The translations under genes were made by a program, and so were the position numbers. A stretch of 13,360 nt of DNA, from contig JBEGTT010000215.1 of NCBI GenBank assembly GCA_041179245.1, positions 1 to 13,360 on the forward strand, written 5' to 3'. The DNA comes from JBEGTT01 sp041179245. Lineage in GTDB: Bacteria > Pseudomonadota > Gammaproteobacteria > Burkholderiales > Rhodocyclaceae. The number at the start of each line of letters is the position of its first letter. The stretch's first letter is position 1. The notes beneath the pieces are model-generated. The model had not been told where the DNA came from, searched no databases, and was given only the letters and a program-made list of their open reading frames with translations. Positions 1-7,627 of this stretch are shown piece by piece.

Positions 1-1358
1 CTCACTACGCGCTTTACGGTTATTTCCCTGCCCTCAGTTATTTCGACCACCCACCCCTTGTTGGCTGGTCACAATTTCCATTTTTCCACTTATTTAATAA
101 TCCACCGGACTGGGTTCTCCGAATTGTTCCGATGGCTTGCCATGCAGCAACCTTGGTACTCCTCGCCCGCTTTACCGCGACTTACCTTGGCTTAAAAGCA
201 GGACGCTGGACGGCGTTAATCATTACCGTTGCCCCGCTTCCGCACATGCTAGGAGCCGCTCAAGTCCCGGACAGTCTGCTGATACTCTGGGCTGCGGCTC
301 TACTAGTCAGCACCCAAACACTACTCAATAGCCAAAAGGTTCTTCAACTCCGCCCTTGGCTCGCGCTGGGCCTGGTGCTGGGGCTTGCCGGATTAAGTAA
401 ATACACAGCGGCCTTCTTTGTTCCGTCAATCGTTGCGGTTCTGTTTTATGCCCACGGCTGGCGAATTCTACGTACCCCCGGCCCCTGGCTTGCCATGCTA
501 CTGGCGGCCACTCTCGTCAGCCCAGTAATTATCTGGAATGCTCAACACGAGTGGATTTCCTTTGTCTACCAAGGTGCTCACGGAACGGGCAACAAAAGCT
601 GGCAAGCTGGGCGCGTTATTCAGCAACTGGTACTACAACTGCTGGTCTACGGCCCCTTACTCACCCTTTTCCCGCTGGCTCTGCTTCGTCAACACCAGCC
701 CCGACATTGTGTTAGCCCTATTCATGTTTGCCTGGCTTTAGCGATTCCCTTCCTGCTAATCATGTTTTTTCTGTCCGGTCGGAGTAATGCACTCCCCCAC
801 TGGACCTCGCCTGCATGGTTACTTTTAGCGCCAATCGCCGGATATGCCGCCAGCCAAACCCAGCGAAATTGGAAACGCTGGCTGCTAGGATTTCAAGGCC
901 TGCTCTGTATTGTGCTAGTGGGCTGGATGTTATCTGGCGGAACCCCCGATCCTCATGGTTTGAAGAACCCCCCCGCAGACCTGTACGGCTGGGCAGACGC
1001 TGGCAAAACAGCCCGGCAACTTGCTCAAACACACGATCTCCAACATTTGGCTGTCCAGAATTGGAGCATTGCCAGCCGCTTGGCTTGGTATGGACGCCCT
1101 CTCCCGGTCAATGTATTGGATACCCGCTTCGACCAGTTTGACCTTTGGTATGGCGACTTACCTTTAGGCGCTGATGCCCTGCTGGTTGACTGGTCTCCGC
1201 TGCCTTATTTTCTACCCGTTGGCCCCGGTCAGTTTGCTGGCTGTGATCTACTGGCAGAACAAGCGGTTACCCGCTGGGGAAAAACCCTGTCCTATTTCCA
1301 GTTTTATGCCTGCCGCCACTGGGGCGGAAAGCCCGCACCACGAGAAAAAAATGGCTAA
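1..1358 (+). CDS. GT39-family (ArnT/PMT-like) membrane glycosyltransferase, 5' partial
   Basis: This is an inner-membrane glycosyltransferase that should use a polyprenyl-phosphate sugar donor on the periplasmic face. The frame is open from base 3 at the window edge and ends at TAA 1356-1358, so the true start lies upstream. An in-frame ATG at 132 is internal. The first visible residues include HYALYGY and then DHPPLVGW (bases about 57-80), which match the family's first periplasmic loop, where an acidic residue precedes HY and a D-x-PP element follows. About 9-10 hydrophobic segments follow, then a soluble C-terminal part of about 130 residues that begins near DPHGLKNPPADLYGW, as in many GT39 proteins. 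Probably 30-40 N-terminal residues are missing. The gene overlaps the next one by 8 bases. The acceptor and sugar cannot be told from sequence; lipid A, another glycolipid or a protein are all possible. Confidence 0.85.
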   Translation, partial: HYALYGYFPALSYFDHPPLVGWSQFPFFHLFNNPPDWVLRIVPMACHAATLVLLARFTATYLGLKAGRWTALIITVAPLPHMLGAAQVPDSLLILWAAALLVSTQTLLNSQKVLQLRPWLALGLVLGLAGLSKYTAAFFVPSIVAVLFYAHGWRILRTPGPWLAMLLAATLVSPVIIWNAQHEWISFVYQGAHGTGNKSWQAGRVIQQLVLQLLVYGPLLTLFPLALLRQHQPRHCVSPIHVCLALAIPFLLIMFFLSGRSNALPHWTSPAWLLLAPIAGYAASQTQRNWKRWLLGFQGLLCIVLVGWMLSGGTPDPHGLKNPPADLYGWADAGKTARQLAQTHDLQHLAVQNWSIASRLAWYGRPLPVNVLDTRFDQFDLWYGDLPLGADALLVDWSPLPYFLPVGPGQFAGCDLLAEQAVTRWGKTLSYFQFYACRHWGGKPAPREKNG

Positions 1359-2394
1359 TCGACTTTCCACAGGATTCTGGATTCGCCTCATTTTTACGCT
1401 GTCTTTTCTTGGCTGGTTGGGTAGCCGGATTGACTGGAACAATGTCAGCGAAGGACTGAAATCAGCCCAACCGCTCTGGTTTCTGCTGGGCGCTACGCTG
1501 CTCATGCTCTCCAGTGTTCTGGCTGGGTTACGCTGGGCTGTCCTAATGAAAAAAGCCGGATTCCGCCAAACACCGATGCTGCGCTGGCAAGGACTTTATT
1601 TTGCCGGAAGTCTACTCAATCAAGGACTACCCACCGTGATGGGTGGAGACAGCTTCCGCGCTTGGCAAGCCGCTCGACCCCACAAAGCAGCCGCCTTGGT
1701 GACCTCTCCTGACGCCCCCGGTTTGCGGCTGGCTCTCGGCACGGTGGTACTAGACCGTACCCTTGGGCTGATGGGAAATCTGATGCTGGGATGCCTGGGG
1801 CTAATTAGCCTAGGAGGCGGCCTGTTGGACATTCCAGCCGACGCACTGGCCGACCCAACTCAAGCAAGCCTGCGCAACCTTCTTTTTGCTGACAGTACAG
1901 CTCAACTGGGGGCTATTCTGTTTTCCCTGATGTTAGCCGGGTTAGCTCTATTTTCAGCCCTTCTGTGCTGGCCTGCCTTAGGCCAAAAACTCTCACAACT
2001 ACTACAAAAGCAGCGTATGGCCGGTTTATTACCCACCGTCGAACTAGCCTATGGCTTTCGCTGGCTGATCCCTCAAATTCTGTTAGCCCTTAGCATTCAT
2101 GCGCTGGGCGTTGCGGCGATGGCAGCCTGTCTATACGGCGTTGGCATCACACCACCCTTATCGGCACTGATGGTCACTTTACCCGCCATTGGCATCCTAC
2201 TTTTGCTGCCTATCAGCATTTCCGGATGGGGCCTGCGTGAGTCTGCCTTGGCGGCGGTCCTCTCCATCTGGGGCGTACCTGCTGGCCTCACCGTGTTAGC
2301 ATCCCTCGCCTTTGGTTTGATGACCTTGTTAGCCGCTTTACCGGGCTTGCCCGCACTCATTTCACACCAACCCACACCCCAAAACACTCCTTAG
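1351..2394 (+). CDS. Flippase-like membrane protein (UPF0104 / lysylphosphatidylglycerol synthase TM-domain family)
   Basis: This is a 347-residue polytopic membrane protein with about 8 hydrophobic segments. The start is ATG 1351, overlapping the GT39 stop as ATGGCTAA, with a GAG Shine-Dalgarno-like triplet at 1342-1344. An earlier in-frame ATG at 1174 would lie deep inside the GT39 gene and add a non-family extension. Family marks are GLPTVMGGDSFRAW (residues about 92-105), the VVLDRTLGL segment (132-140), and LPISISGWGLRESA near 286-299, which corresponds to the conserved 'lPiSigGlGlRE' element. The soluble aminoacyl-transferase domain of MprF is absent, so this is the stand-alone membrane half. 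Relatives are called AglD-like or flippase-like and are often found beside glycosyltransferases. A role in moving or presenting a lipid-linked sugar is inferred from neighbours, not shown. Confidence 0.85.
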   Translation: MANRLSTGFWIRLIFTLSFLGWLGSRIDWNNVSEGLKSAQPLWFLLGATLLMLSSVLAGLRWAVLMKKAGFRQTPMLRWQGLYFAGSLLNQGLPTVMGGDSFRAWQAARPHKAAALVTSPDAPGLRLALGTVVLDRTLGLMGNLMLGCLGLISLGGGLLDIPADALADPTQASLRNLLFADSTAQLGAILFSLMLAGLALFSALLCWPALGQKLSQLLQKQRMAGLLPTVELAYGFRWLIPQILLALSIHALGVAAMAACLYGVGITPPLSALMVTLPAIGILLLLPISISGWGLRESALAAVLSIWGVPAGLTVLASLAFGLMTLLAALPGLPALISHQPTPQNTP

Positions 2395-2405
2395 AAAACT
2401 GCAAG

Positions 2406-3659
2406 ATGAACGTAGATACCATGCGCAAAGTGGATTACTGGGCCGGCATTCCGCTGTGCGCCCTGTTAACCCCGATCGTCCGCCTGCTCGACCATTTTCG
2501 CGCCCCCCGATCCGGCAAAACGGATCAACCCAAGCGCCTACTATTTATTGAATTATCCGAAATGGGCAGTGCTGTCATCGCCGACCCAGCCATGCGGCTG
2601 GCGCTTGATCGAGGTGCCGAATTGTTTTTCCTGATCTTTGCTAGCAATCGCCATAGTTTGGGACTGCTTAATACCGTGGCGCCCGCCAATGTCCTGACCA
2701 TTCGAGTCGACAGCCTATTTACCTTGGCGATTGATACCCTCCGAATTCTGTGGACGATCCGCCGACTCAATATTGATACGGTGATTGATCTGGAACTGTT
2801 TTCCCGTTTCACCGCTTTGCTTACGGGGCTAACCGGGGCTGAACGCCGGGTGGGTTATCACAGCTTTCACAACGAAGGACTCTGGCGCGGAGACATGTTG
2901 ACCCACAAAGTTCCCTGTAATCCGCACATCCACATTGCCAAGAGTTTTATCGCCCTAGTTGAAGCCGCTTTTGCCGATGAGAAACTGGCCGCTTCCCCTC
3001 CTTACGGCAAATTTCTGATCACCGAAGATCAAATCAAATTGGCCCAAGTGGATGTTCCAATGACGGAACAAACGGCCTTGGTTCAACGCATTCAGGGCTT
3101 GGCTCAGCAAGCAAGTATCGAATGGAAGCCAGGCCAACAAAACCTGATTCTGATCAACGCCAACGCCAGTGACCTACTTCCTCAGCGCCGCTGGGCGCCT
3201 GAGCGCTTTGCCGAGCTGATTTCCTCGCTTAGCCAACGCCTACCGGAGGCCCTATTTCTATTAACCGGTAGCGCCAATGAACAAGTCTACGTTGAGCAAG
3301 TGAGGGCTGGAAGCCAATCTCCTCGCGCCATTAATTTTGCAGGCGCAGTCAAATTTGGTGAGTTACCCGCGCTGTACACCCTCGCTGACCTAATGGTCAC
3401 CAATGACTCTGGGCCGGGGCATTTTGCCGCCGTCACGCCCTTACAAACCATCGTGCTATTTGGGCCGGAAACCCCAAAACTCTACGGTTCACTGGGTAAA
3501 TCCGTTGCCATCACAGCGAACCTAGCCTGCTCTCCCTGCGTTAGTGCCAGCAACCACCGCAAAACACCTTGTTCCGATAATGTTTGTATGCAGGCGATTA
3601 CTGTTGAGCAGGTAAGCAATCAAGTGCTTGCTGTATTACCCACTCCACGCGACAGATGA
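2406..3659 (+). CDS. GT9-family glycosyltransferase (ADP-heptose:LPS heptosyltransferase-like)
   Basis: This is a 417-residue cytoplasmic or membrane-associated GT-B glycosyltransferase. The N-terminal half carries the family acceptor-side motif RLLFIELSEMGSAVIADP (residues 44-61). The nucleotide-sugar-binding half shows NANASDLLPQRRWAPERFAEL (251-271), TNDSGPGHFAAV (332-343) and VLFGPETPKLYG (350-361). A cysteine-rich tail with C375, C378, C389 and C394 matches the 'C.PC' end seen in many GT9 proteins. The first 43 residues form an extension before the Rossmann fold, with a hydrophobic patch (YWAGIPLCALLTPIV) that could attach it to the membrane. Two starts are possible, ATG 2406 and ATG 2421; neither has a convincing Shine-Dalgarno. 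The gene begins 11 bases after the flippase-like gene and overlaps the PAP2 gene by ATGA. It does not look like canonical WaaC or WaaF, so no symbol is given. Confidence 0.85.
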   Translation: MNVDTMRKVDYWAGIPLCALLTPIVRLLDHFRAPRSGKTDQPKRLLFIELSEMGSAVIADPAMRLALDRGAELFFLIFASNRHSLGLLNTVAPANVLTIRVDSLFTLAIDTLRILWTIRRLNIDTVIDLELFSRFTALLTGLTGAERRVGYHSFHNEGLWRGDMLTHKVPCNPHIHIAKSFIALVEAAFADEKLAASPPYGKFLITEDQIKLAQVDVPMTEQTALVQRIQGLAQQASIEWKPGQQNLILINANASDLLPQRRWAPERFAELISSLSQRLPEALFLLTGSANEQVYVEQVRAGSQSPRAINFAGAVKFGELPALYTLADLMVTNDSGPGHFAAVTPLQTIVLFGPETPKLYGSLGKSVAITANLACSPCVSASNHRKTPCSDNVCMQAITVEQVSNQVLAVLPTPRDR

Positions 3660-4501
3660 CAGCAGAAGACACTGACACTCCGGTTCGAGTTTCCCCCTTA
3701 GCGGGGCTCCATATGCGCCAGCTGATCTGGCCAGTCGGGGTGCTAACACTCCTCGGCCTAGCCGCCATGCTCTCCGAACCGGCGTTATTCCTCACCATCA
3801 ATAAAGCCTGTAGCCAGTTACCAGATGTAGTTTGGGTTGCGCTGTCTTTACTCGGCAATGGCTGGGTGATTGCCGCCCTGCTGCTGCCGCTCGTACCGCG
3901 ATATCCTCAGCTATTTTTTGCTGCGCTAATGACCGCACCGTGGACGTCCTTGGTGGCTAAGGGAGCCAAGTTGCTATTCAGCACACCCAGGCCACCGGGG
4001 GTACTTGAAGCAGGAAGCTTTAATGTCATTGGTGAAGTGCACCTGCAGTCATCCATGCCATCAGGCCACACCATTACCGCATTCGCCGTTGCCATCGCAC
4101 TGATTCGGATGCCCGGTTCGCCCTTCGTAAAACATGCAGGAAAGTTGCTGTTCGTCGCTGCGCTGGTCGGACTCTCTCGTATGGGGATGGGCGTGCACTG
4201 GCCAGAAGACGTTTTGATTGGTGCTGCCATCGGCGGATTAACCGGATTGGTAGCCGCTTCACTCGCTCACCACCTATTTCCAGCCCGCTGGTTAGCCCTA
4301 CCGGAAAGTGGTTTTCCTGATATTCACGGCAATGGCGCACGTGCTGCCCTAGTTTGGTCGATGATTGGATTACTCCCAACCATCGCGCTATTCACCTTTG
4401 ATGAAGATCGAGGTCTCGCCCCCGAACTTCGCTATGCACTGGCGGGTTTAGCCCTGTTTTACAGCCTGAAAATGCTGTGGATCGCGAAGCAACGCTGGTG
4501 A
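3656..4501 (+). CDS. PAP2-superfamily membrane phosphatase
   Basis: This is a 281-residue integral membrane acid phosphatase of the PAP2 (type 2 phosphatidic acid phosphatase) superfamily. All three catalytic motifs are present: K105-x6-RP (KLLFSTPRP, residues 105-113), PSGH (135-138) and SR-x5-H-x3-D (S174, R175, H181, D185). About 6 hydrophobic segments are visible. The final 60 residues after the third motif form an additional pair of hydrophobic segments. The start ATG overlaps the preceding TGA (ATGA at 3656-3659), which indicates translational coupling to the GT9 gene. Family members dephosphorylate undecaprenyl pyrophosphate, phosphatidylglycerol phosphate or lipid A. Placement after GT39 and GT9 genes makes recycling of a polyprenyl carrier, or trimming of a lipid-phosphate group, the best inference. 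Only 6 bases separate its stop from the stop of the convergent lolA. Confidence 0.9.
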   Translation: MTAEDTDTPVRVSPLAGLHMRQLIWPVGVLTLLGLAAMLSEPALFLTINKACSQLPDVVWVALSLLGNGWVIAALLLPLVPRYPQLFFAALMTAPWTSLVAKGAKLLFSTPRPPGVLEAGSFNVIGEVHLQSSMPSGHTITAFAVAIALIRMPGSPFVKHAGKLLFVAALVGLSRMGMGVHWPEDVLIGAAIGGLTGLVAASLAHHLFPARWLALPESGFPDIHGNGARAALVWSMIGLLPTIALFTFDEDRGLAPELRYALAGLALFYSLKMLWIAKQRW

Positions 4502-4507
4502 TTTGAA

Positions 4508-5140
4508 TTAATTACTGAGTACATCAACACCCGCTGGGGGCGTAAAGCGAAATACCTCTGGGGATAAAGCGGGGTTCAATTCAGGTTTCACAAAAACAAC
4601 CCGTGTCACTTGGCCAAAGCTGTCGAGCATTTCCATCGCCTTAAGCTGCGAGCCTGTAAAGCCCAATCGAATTAGCACAAACCCACTTTCTGGGTTCTTC
4701 GGTGTCGCCTCCACCCACTCCAGTCCCTCCCGGAAGGGAAGTTCTTTCAGGGCAAACACCTTATCTAACGCCCCCAAAGAGCCATTGCCCGCGAGTAACG
4801 CCGCAGGCGTACTACCCAGCGCTGCATCCACTTTCCGATGGGTCGCTTGTTGTAAATCGGGGTCATAAAGCCATACCTGACGAGCATCACCGACCATCAA
4901 TTGCGGGAATGGCTTTTCGACTTCCCAGCGAAATTTACCGGGGCGAGAAAAAGCCAATTGCCCCTTAGAGGTTTGAGCCACTCGACCATTTTTGGCAATC
5001 ACCGATTGCTCAAAACCAGCCCGATAAGATCGGACATCGGACATAAAGTGTTGCAGAGAATCCAAGCCACCTGCCACGGCAACATTCGCACAATAAAATA
5101 CAGACAACACCATCAAAGGAAAGAAACGGGCAAGGTTCAT
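4508..5140 (-). CDS. lolA: Outer-membrane lipoprotein carrier protein LolA
   Basis: LolA receives lipoproteins from the LolCDE complex in the inner membrane and ferries them across the periplasm to LolB. The 210-residue protein has a Sec signal peptide (residues 1-23, cleavage likely after AVA). The mature part shows the family pattern: F-x-Q near residue 43, SKGQLAF then RPGKFRWE (66-73, with the basic residue important in LolA), PFPQLMVGD and VWLYDPDLQQ (89-98). The length is normal for LolA. Its ATG overlaps the ftsK TGA by 4 bases, so it is probably translated by coupling to ftsK; ftsK-lolA is a widely conserved proteobacterial pair. The usual next gene in many proteobacteria, rarA, is absent: the convergent PAP2 gene begins 6 bases after the lolA stop. 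Confidence 0.95.
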   Translation of the reverse strand: MNLARFFPLMVLSVFYCANVAVAGGLDSLQHFMSDVRSYRAGFEQSVIAKNGRVAQTSKGQLAFSRPGKFRWEVEKPFPQLMVGDARQVWLYDPDLQQATHRKVDAALGSTPAALLAGNGSLGALDKVFALKELPFREGLEWVEATPKNPESGFVLIRLGFTGSQLKAMEMLDSFGQVTRVVFVKPELNPALSPEVFRFTPPAGVDVLSN

Positions 5141-7467
5141 TCTGCGGCATCCCGGCGACCAATAAGTTCGCGGCCACCACGACCATCCATGCCCGACACC
5201 AGCCCTGCCTTTTCCATCGCTTCAATCAGACGAGCAGCTCGGTTATAGCCAATCCGCAGGTGGCGTTGCACCAGTGAAATTGAGGCTCGCTTGTTCTTTA
5301 AAACAACATCCACGGCTTGATCGTATAGCGGGTCGCTTTCAGCATCGGCGCCCTCCCCATCACCATCGCCCCCCTCTTCATCCAGAGAGCCATTAAGGAT
5401 TTCGTCGATGTAATCAGGCTCCCCAGTGGTCTTCAGATAATCCACCACGCGGTGCACTTCTTCATCCGAAACAAAGGCCCCGTGCACCCGCGTTGGATAA
5501 CCTGTTCCCGGCGCCAGATAAAGCATATCCCCCTGCCCCAACAAGGCCTCGGCACCCATTTGATCCAAAATCGTTCGTGAATCAATCTTGCTCGACACTT
5601 GGAAGGAAATCCGGGTTGGAATATTGGCTTTAATCAGCCCAGTGATGACATCCACAGAGGGGCGCTGAGTTGCCAGAATCAGGTGAACCCCAGCAGCACG
5701 GGCCTTCTGCGCCAAGCGAGCAATGAGTTCCTCGACCTTCTTACCCACCACCATCATCAGGTCAGCCAACTCATCAATCACCACCACAATATGCGGCATG
5801 GTCTTCAATGGTTCCGGCGTTTCTGGCGTCAGGCTCAGTGGGTTCCCTAGATGTTCCCCACGCTTCTCTGCTTCCCGAATTTTGGTATTCAGGCCAGCGA
5901 TATTGCGCACCCCCATCATCGACATCAACTTGTAGCGTTTTTCCATTTCGCCCACACACCAATTCAGCGCATTTGCAGCTTGCTTCATGTCCGTAACGAC
6001 CGGCGCCAACAAATGGGGAATGCCCTCGTAGATGGAAAGCTCTAGCATCTTAGGGTCAACCATAATCATCCGGACAGAATCCGGGTCTGACTTGTAGACC
6101 AACGACAAAATCATGGCATTAACGCCTACTGACTTGCCGGAGCCGGTTGTCCCGGCCACCAACAGGTGAGGCATCTTGGCTAAGTCAGCTACAACGGGCA
6201 AACCGGCAATATCCTTGCCCAAGACAATCGTTAGCGGACTACTCATGTCGTGATAAACCTTGCTCGACATGATTTCTGATAGTTTCACCATCTGCCGCTT
6301 GGCATTAGGCAGTTCCAGCGCCATACAGGTTTTACCGGGAACCGTTTCAACCACCCGAATGGATACCAAAGCCAGTGCTCTGGCTAAGTCACGGGCCAAA
6401 TTCAAGACCTGAGAACCTTTTACCCCAACCGCCGGTTCGATCTCATAACGCGTTACCACTGGGCCAGGATAAGCCGCCAAAACCTGTACCTGTACACCAA
6501 AATCAGCCAGCTTGCGTTCGATTAGGCGGGAAGTGAACTCCAGCATGTCCATCGACTGGGTTTCTGTTTGCTCAGGCGCAGGATCTAATAAATGCAGCGG
6601 TGGCAAACGGCCTCCTTCGACCGCCTCGGGAAAAAGTGCGGGCTGACGCTCACGGTCAATCCGCTTTTCCACCTTCATCGGAACATGCTCTTCGGCAAAA
6701 TTTGTGCGTTCGACAATCATCACTGGTGCATGATTTTCAACCCGCTTTTTCTCTTCATCGACAACGGCTTCACGCTGCTGGGCCATTTCCCGGCCAATTT
6801 TTCGATCCTGCCAGTTATCTTGCAGGCGTCGAATCGACACATAAAACAATTCCAGCAAGCCACCCGTAATTTCACAAAAACGCAGCCAGGACATCTGGAC
6901 AAACAGGCTCCAGCCTAAGGCCGCAGATCCCAGCAAAAATAAGGTTGCCCCATTAAATCCCAGATAAAGGTAAGCGATTTTCCCAAGTTCAGCACCCAGC
7001 ATGCCACCTGGCGTTAAGGGCAACTGTGCTTTGATTGAATAAAACCGTAAAGCCTCGATGGTGGCACTGGACAAAAGGAGAACAAAAAAACCGATGATCG
7101 ACACCAGATGGCTGGAAGTACTTTCACTCGCTTGAGATTTGCGGCCACCGCCCTCTTCATCAAGATTTAGGTACCGGTAACCCCACCAAACCATCGTTAG
7201 CAGCAACCACACTAACCACCATGCAGAAAACCCAAACAGGTAAAGCAATAAATCTGAAACCCAAGCCCCAACTCGCCCGGCAGGATTCATGAGCGTGGCA
7301 CTTTGTACTGCATGAGACCAACCCGGATCACTCCGCTGGAATCCCCCCAGTGCTAGCGCCAAAAAAAGTGCCGCCGCAGCCAACACAAGCCAACGTGACT
7401 CCTGAAGCAAATTAACCACTTTATCGGGAAGGGAACTGTTCGAAACGTCTGAACTTTTAGGGGGCAT
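5137..7467 (-). CDS. ftsK: DNA translocase FtsK
   Basis: FtsK is a septum-anchored hexameric ATPase that pumps DNA and activates XerCD recombination at dif during division. The 776-residue protein has an N-terminal membrane domain with about 4 hydrophobic segments (residues 25-42, 70-97, 121-138 and 160-190), then a charged linker (about 215-300). The RecA-like motor carries Walker A GTTGSGKS (439-446) and Walker B VVVIDE (561-566). An acidic Gly/Asp/Glu-rich spacer (about 695-713) leads to the C-terminal winged-helix gamma domain (about 713-770), which includes NKRASISLVQRHLRIGYNRA and binds KOPS in characterised FtsKs. The linker is short compared with the long linker of the E. coli protein, as in many betaproteobacterial homologues. 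The ATG at 7467 gives a normal N-terminus, but the bases before it are pyrimidine-rich and I see no Shine-Dalgarno. An alternative start is GTG at codon 17. Confidence 0.97.
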   Translation of the reverse strand: MPPKSSDVSNSSLPDKVVNLLQESRWLVLAAAALFLALALGGFQRSDPGWSHAVQSATLMNPAGRVGAWVSDLLLYLFGFSAWWLVWLLLTMVWWGYRYLNLDEEGGGRKSQASESTSSHLVSIIGFFVLLLSSATIEALRFYSIKAQLPLTPGGMLGAELGKIAYLYLGFNGATLFLLGSAALGWSLFVQMSWLRFCEITGGLLELFYVSIRRLQDNWQDRKIGREMAQQREAVVDEEKKRVENHAPVMIVERTNFAEEHVPMKVEKRIDRERQPALFPEAVEGGRLPPLHLLDPAPEQTETQSMDMLEFTSRLIERKLADFGVQVQVLAAYPGPVVTRYEIEPAVGVKGSQVLNLARDLARALALVSIRVVETVPGKTCMALELPNAKRQMVKLSEIMSSKVYHDMSSPLTIVLGKDIAGLPVVADLAKMPHLLVAGTTGSGKSVGVNAMILSLVYKSDPDSVRMIMVDPKMLELSIYEGIPHLLAPVVTDMKQAANALNWCVGEMEKRYKLMSMMGVRNIAGLNTKIREAEKRGEHLGNPLSLTPETPEPLKTMPHIVVVIDELADLMMVVGKKVEELIARLAQKARAAGVHLILATQRPSVDVITGLIKANIPTRISFQVSSKIDSRTILDQMGAEALLGQGDMLYLAPGTGYPTRVHGAFVSDEEVHRVVDYLKTTGEPDYIDEILNGSLDEEGGDGDGEGADAESDPLYDQAVDVVLKNKRASISLVQRHLRIGYNRAARLIEAMEKAGLVSGMDGRGGRELIGRRDAAE

Positions 7468-7494
7468 AAGGGAATAAATACGAGGGGAAAGGTG

Positions 7495-7500
7495 ATTCTA
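7495..7500 (-). promoter_or_regulatory. Possible -10 element for ftsK-lolA
   Basis: Read on the minus strand this is TAGAAT, a 5/6 match to the sigma-70 -10 consensus, 28 bases before the ftsK ATG. No good -35 hexamer sits 16-18 bases upstream. The resulting 5' leader would be about 20 bases and has no purine-rich ribosome-binding site. Confidence 0.3.
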
Positions 7501-7570
7501 CCGAAAATGCTTACACAGTGATATTACGGCACTTCAGGCACCGTCTCTTTCTAAATCCAGAATCGCGGTT

Positions 7571-7599
7571 TGCTCAGGCATTAGCGCGACGAGTACAAT
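7571..7599 (+). promoter_or_regulatory. Probable sigma-70 promoter of purB
   Basis: The -10 hexamer TACAAT (7594-7599) matches the consensus at 5 of 6 positions. A weak -35 candidate TGCTCA lies at 7571-7576 with a 17-base spacer. The -10 is flanked by an inverted repeat, GCGCG (7584-7588) and CGCGC (7601-7605). Transcription would start near 7606, giving a short leader with the AAGGGA ribosome-binding site at 7615-7620. Confidence 0.5.
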
Positions 7600-7627
7600 C
7601 CGCGCCTTGTTTTTAAGGGAACTTTCC

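Noticed and set aside
1174..1350. Upstream in-frame extension of the flippase-like gene
   Set aside because: It would overlap the GT39 gene by over 180 bases and adds no family-like sequence; ATG 1351 gives the expected N-terminus and the usual short overlap.
2097..2387. 96-codon minus-strand frame inside the flippase-like gene
   Set aside because: Composition is that of an antisense shadow of a hydrophobic gene; no initiation signal or homologous pattern.
6592..6918. Open frames of about 90-108 codons on the + strand inside ftsK
   Set aside because: They lie opposite the ftsK linker coding sequence, lack ribosome-binding sites and show no protein-like pattern.
7426..7433. KOPS-like octamer GGGAAGGG inside ftsK (+ strand)
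   Set aside because: Another match (GGGGAGGG, 5351-5358) lies on the opposite strand, so there is no consistent polarity; two octamers in 13 kb are expected by chance.
7607..7627. TTG start 21 bases upstream for purB
   Set aside because: It would place the start upstream of the clear AAGGGA ribosome-binding site and extend PurB beyond its normal N-terminus.
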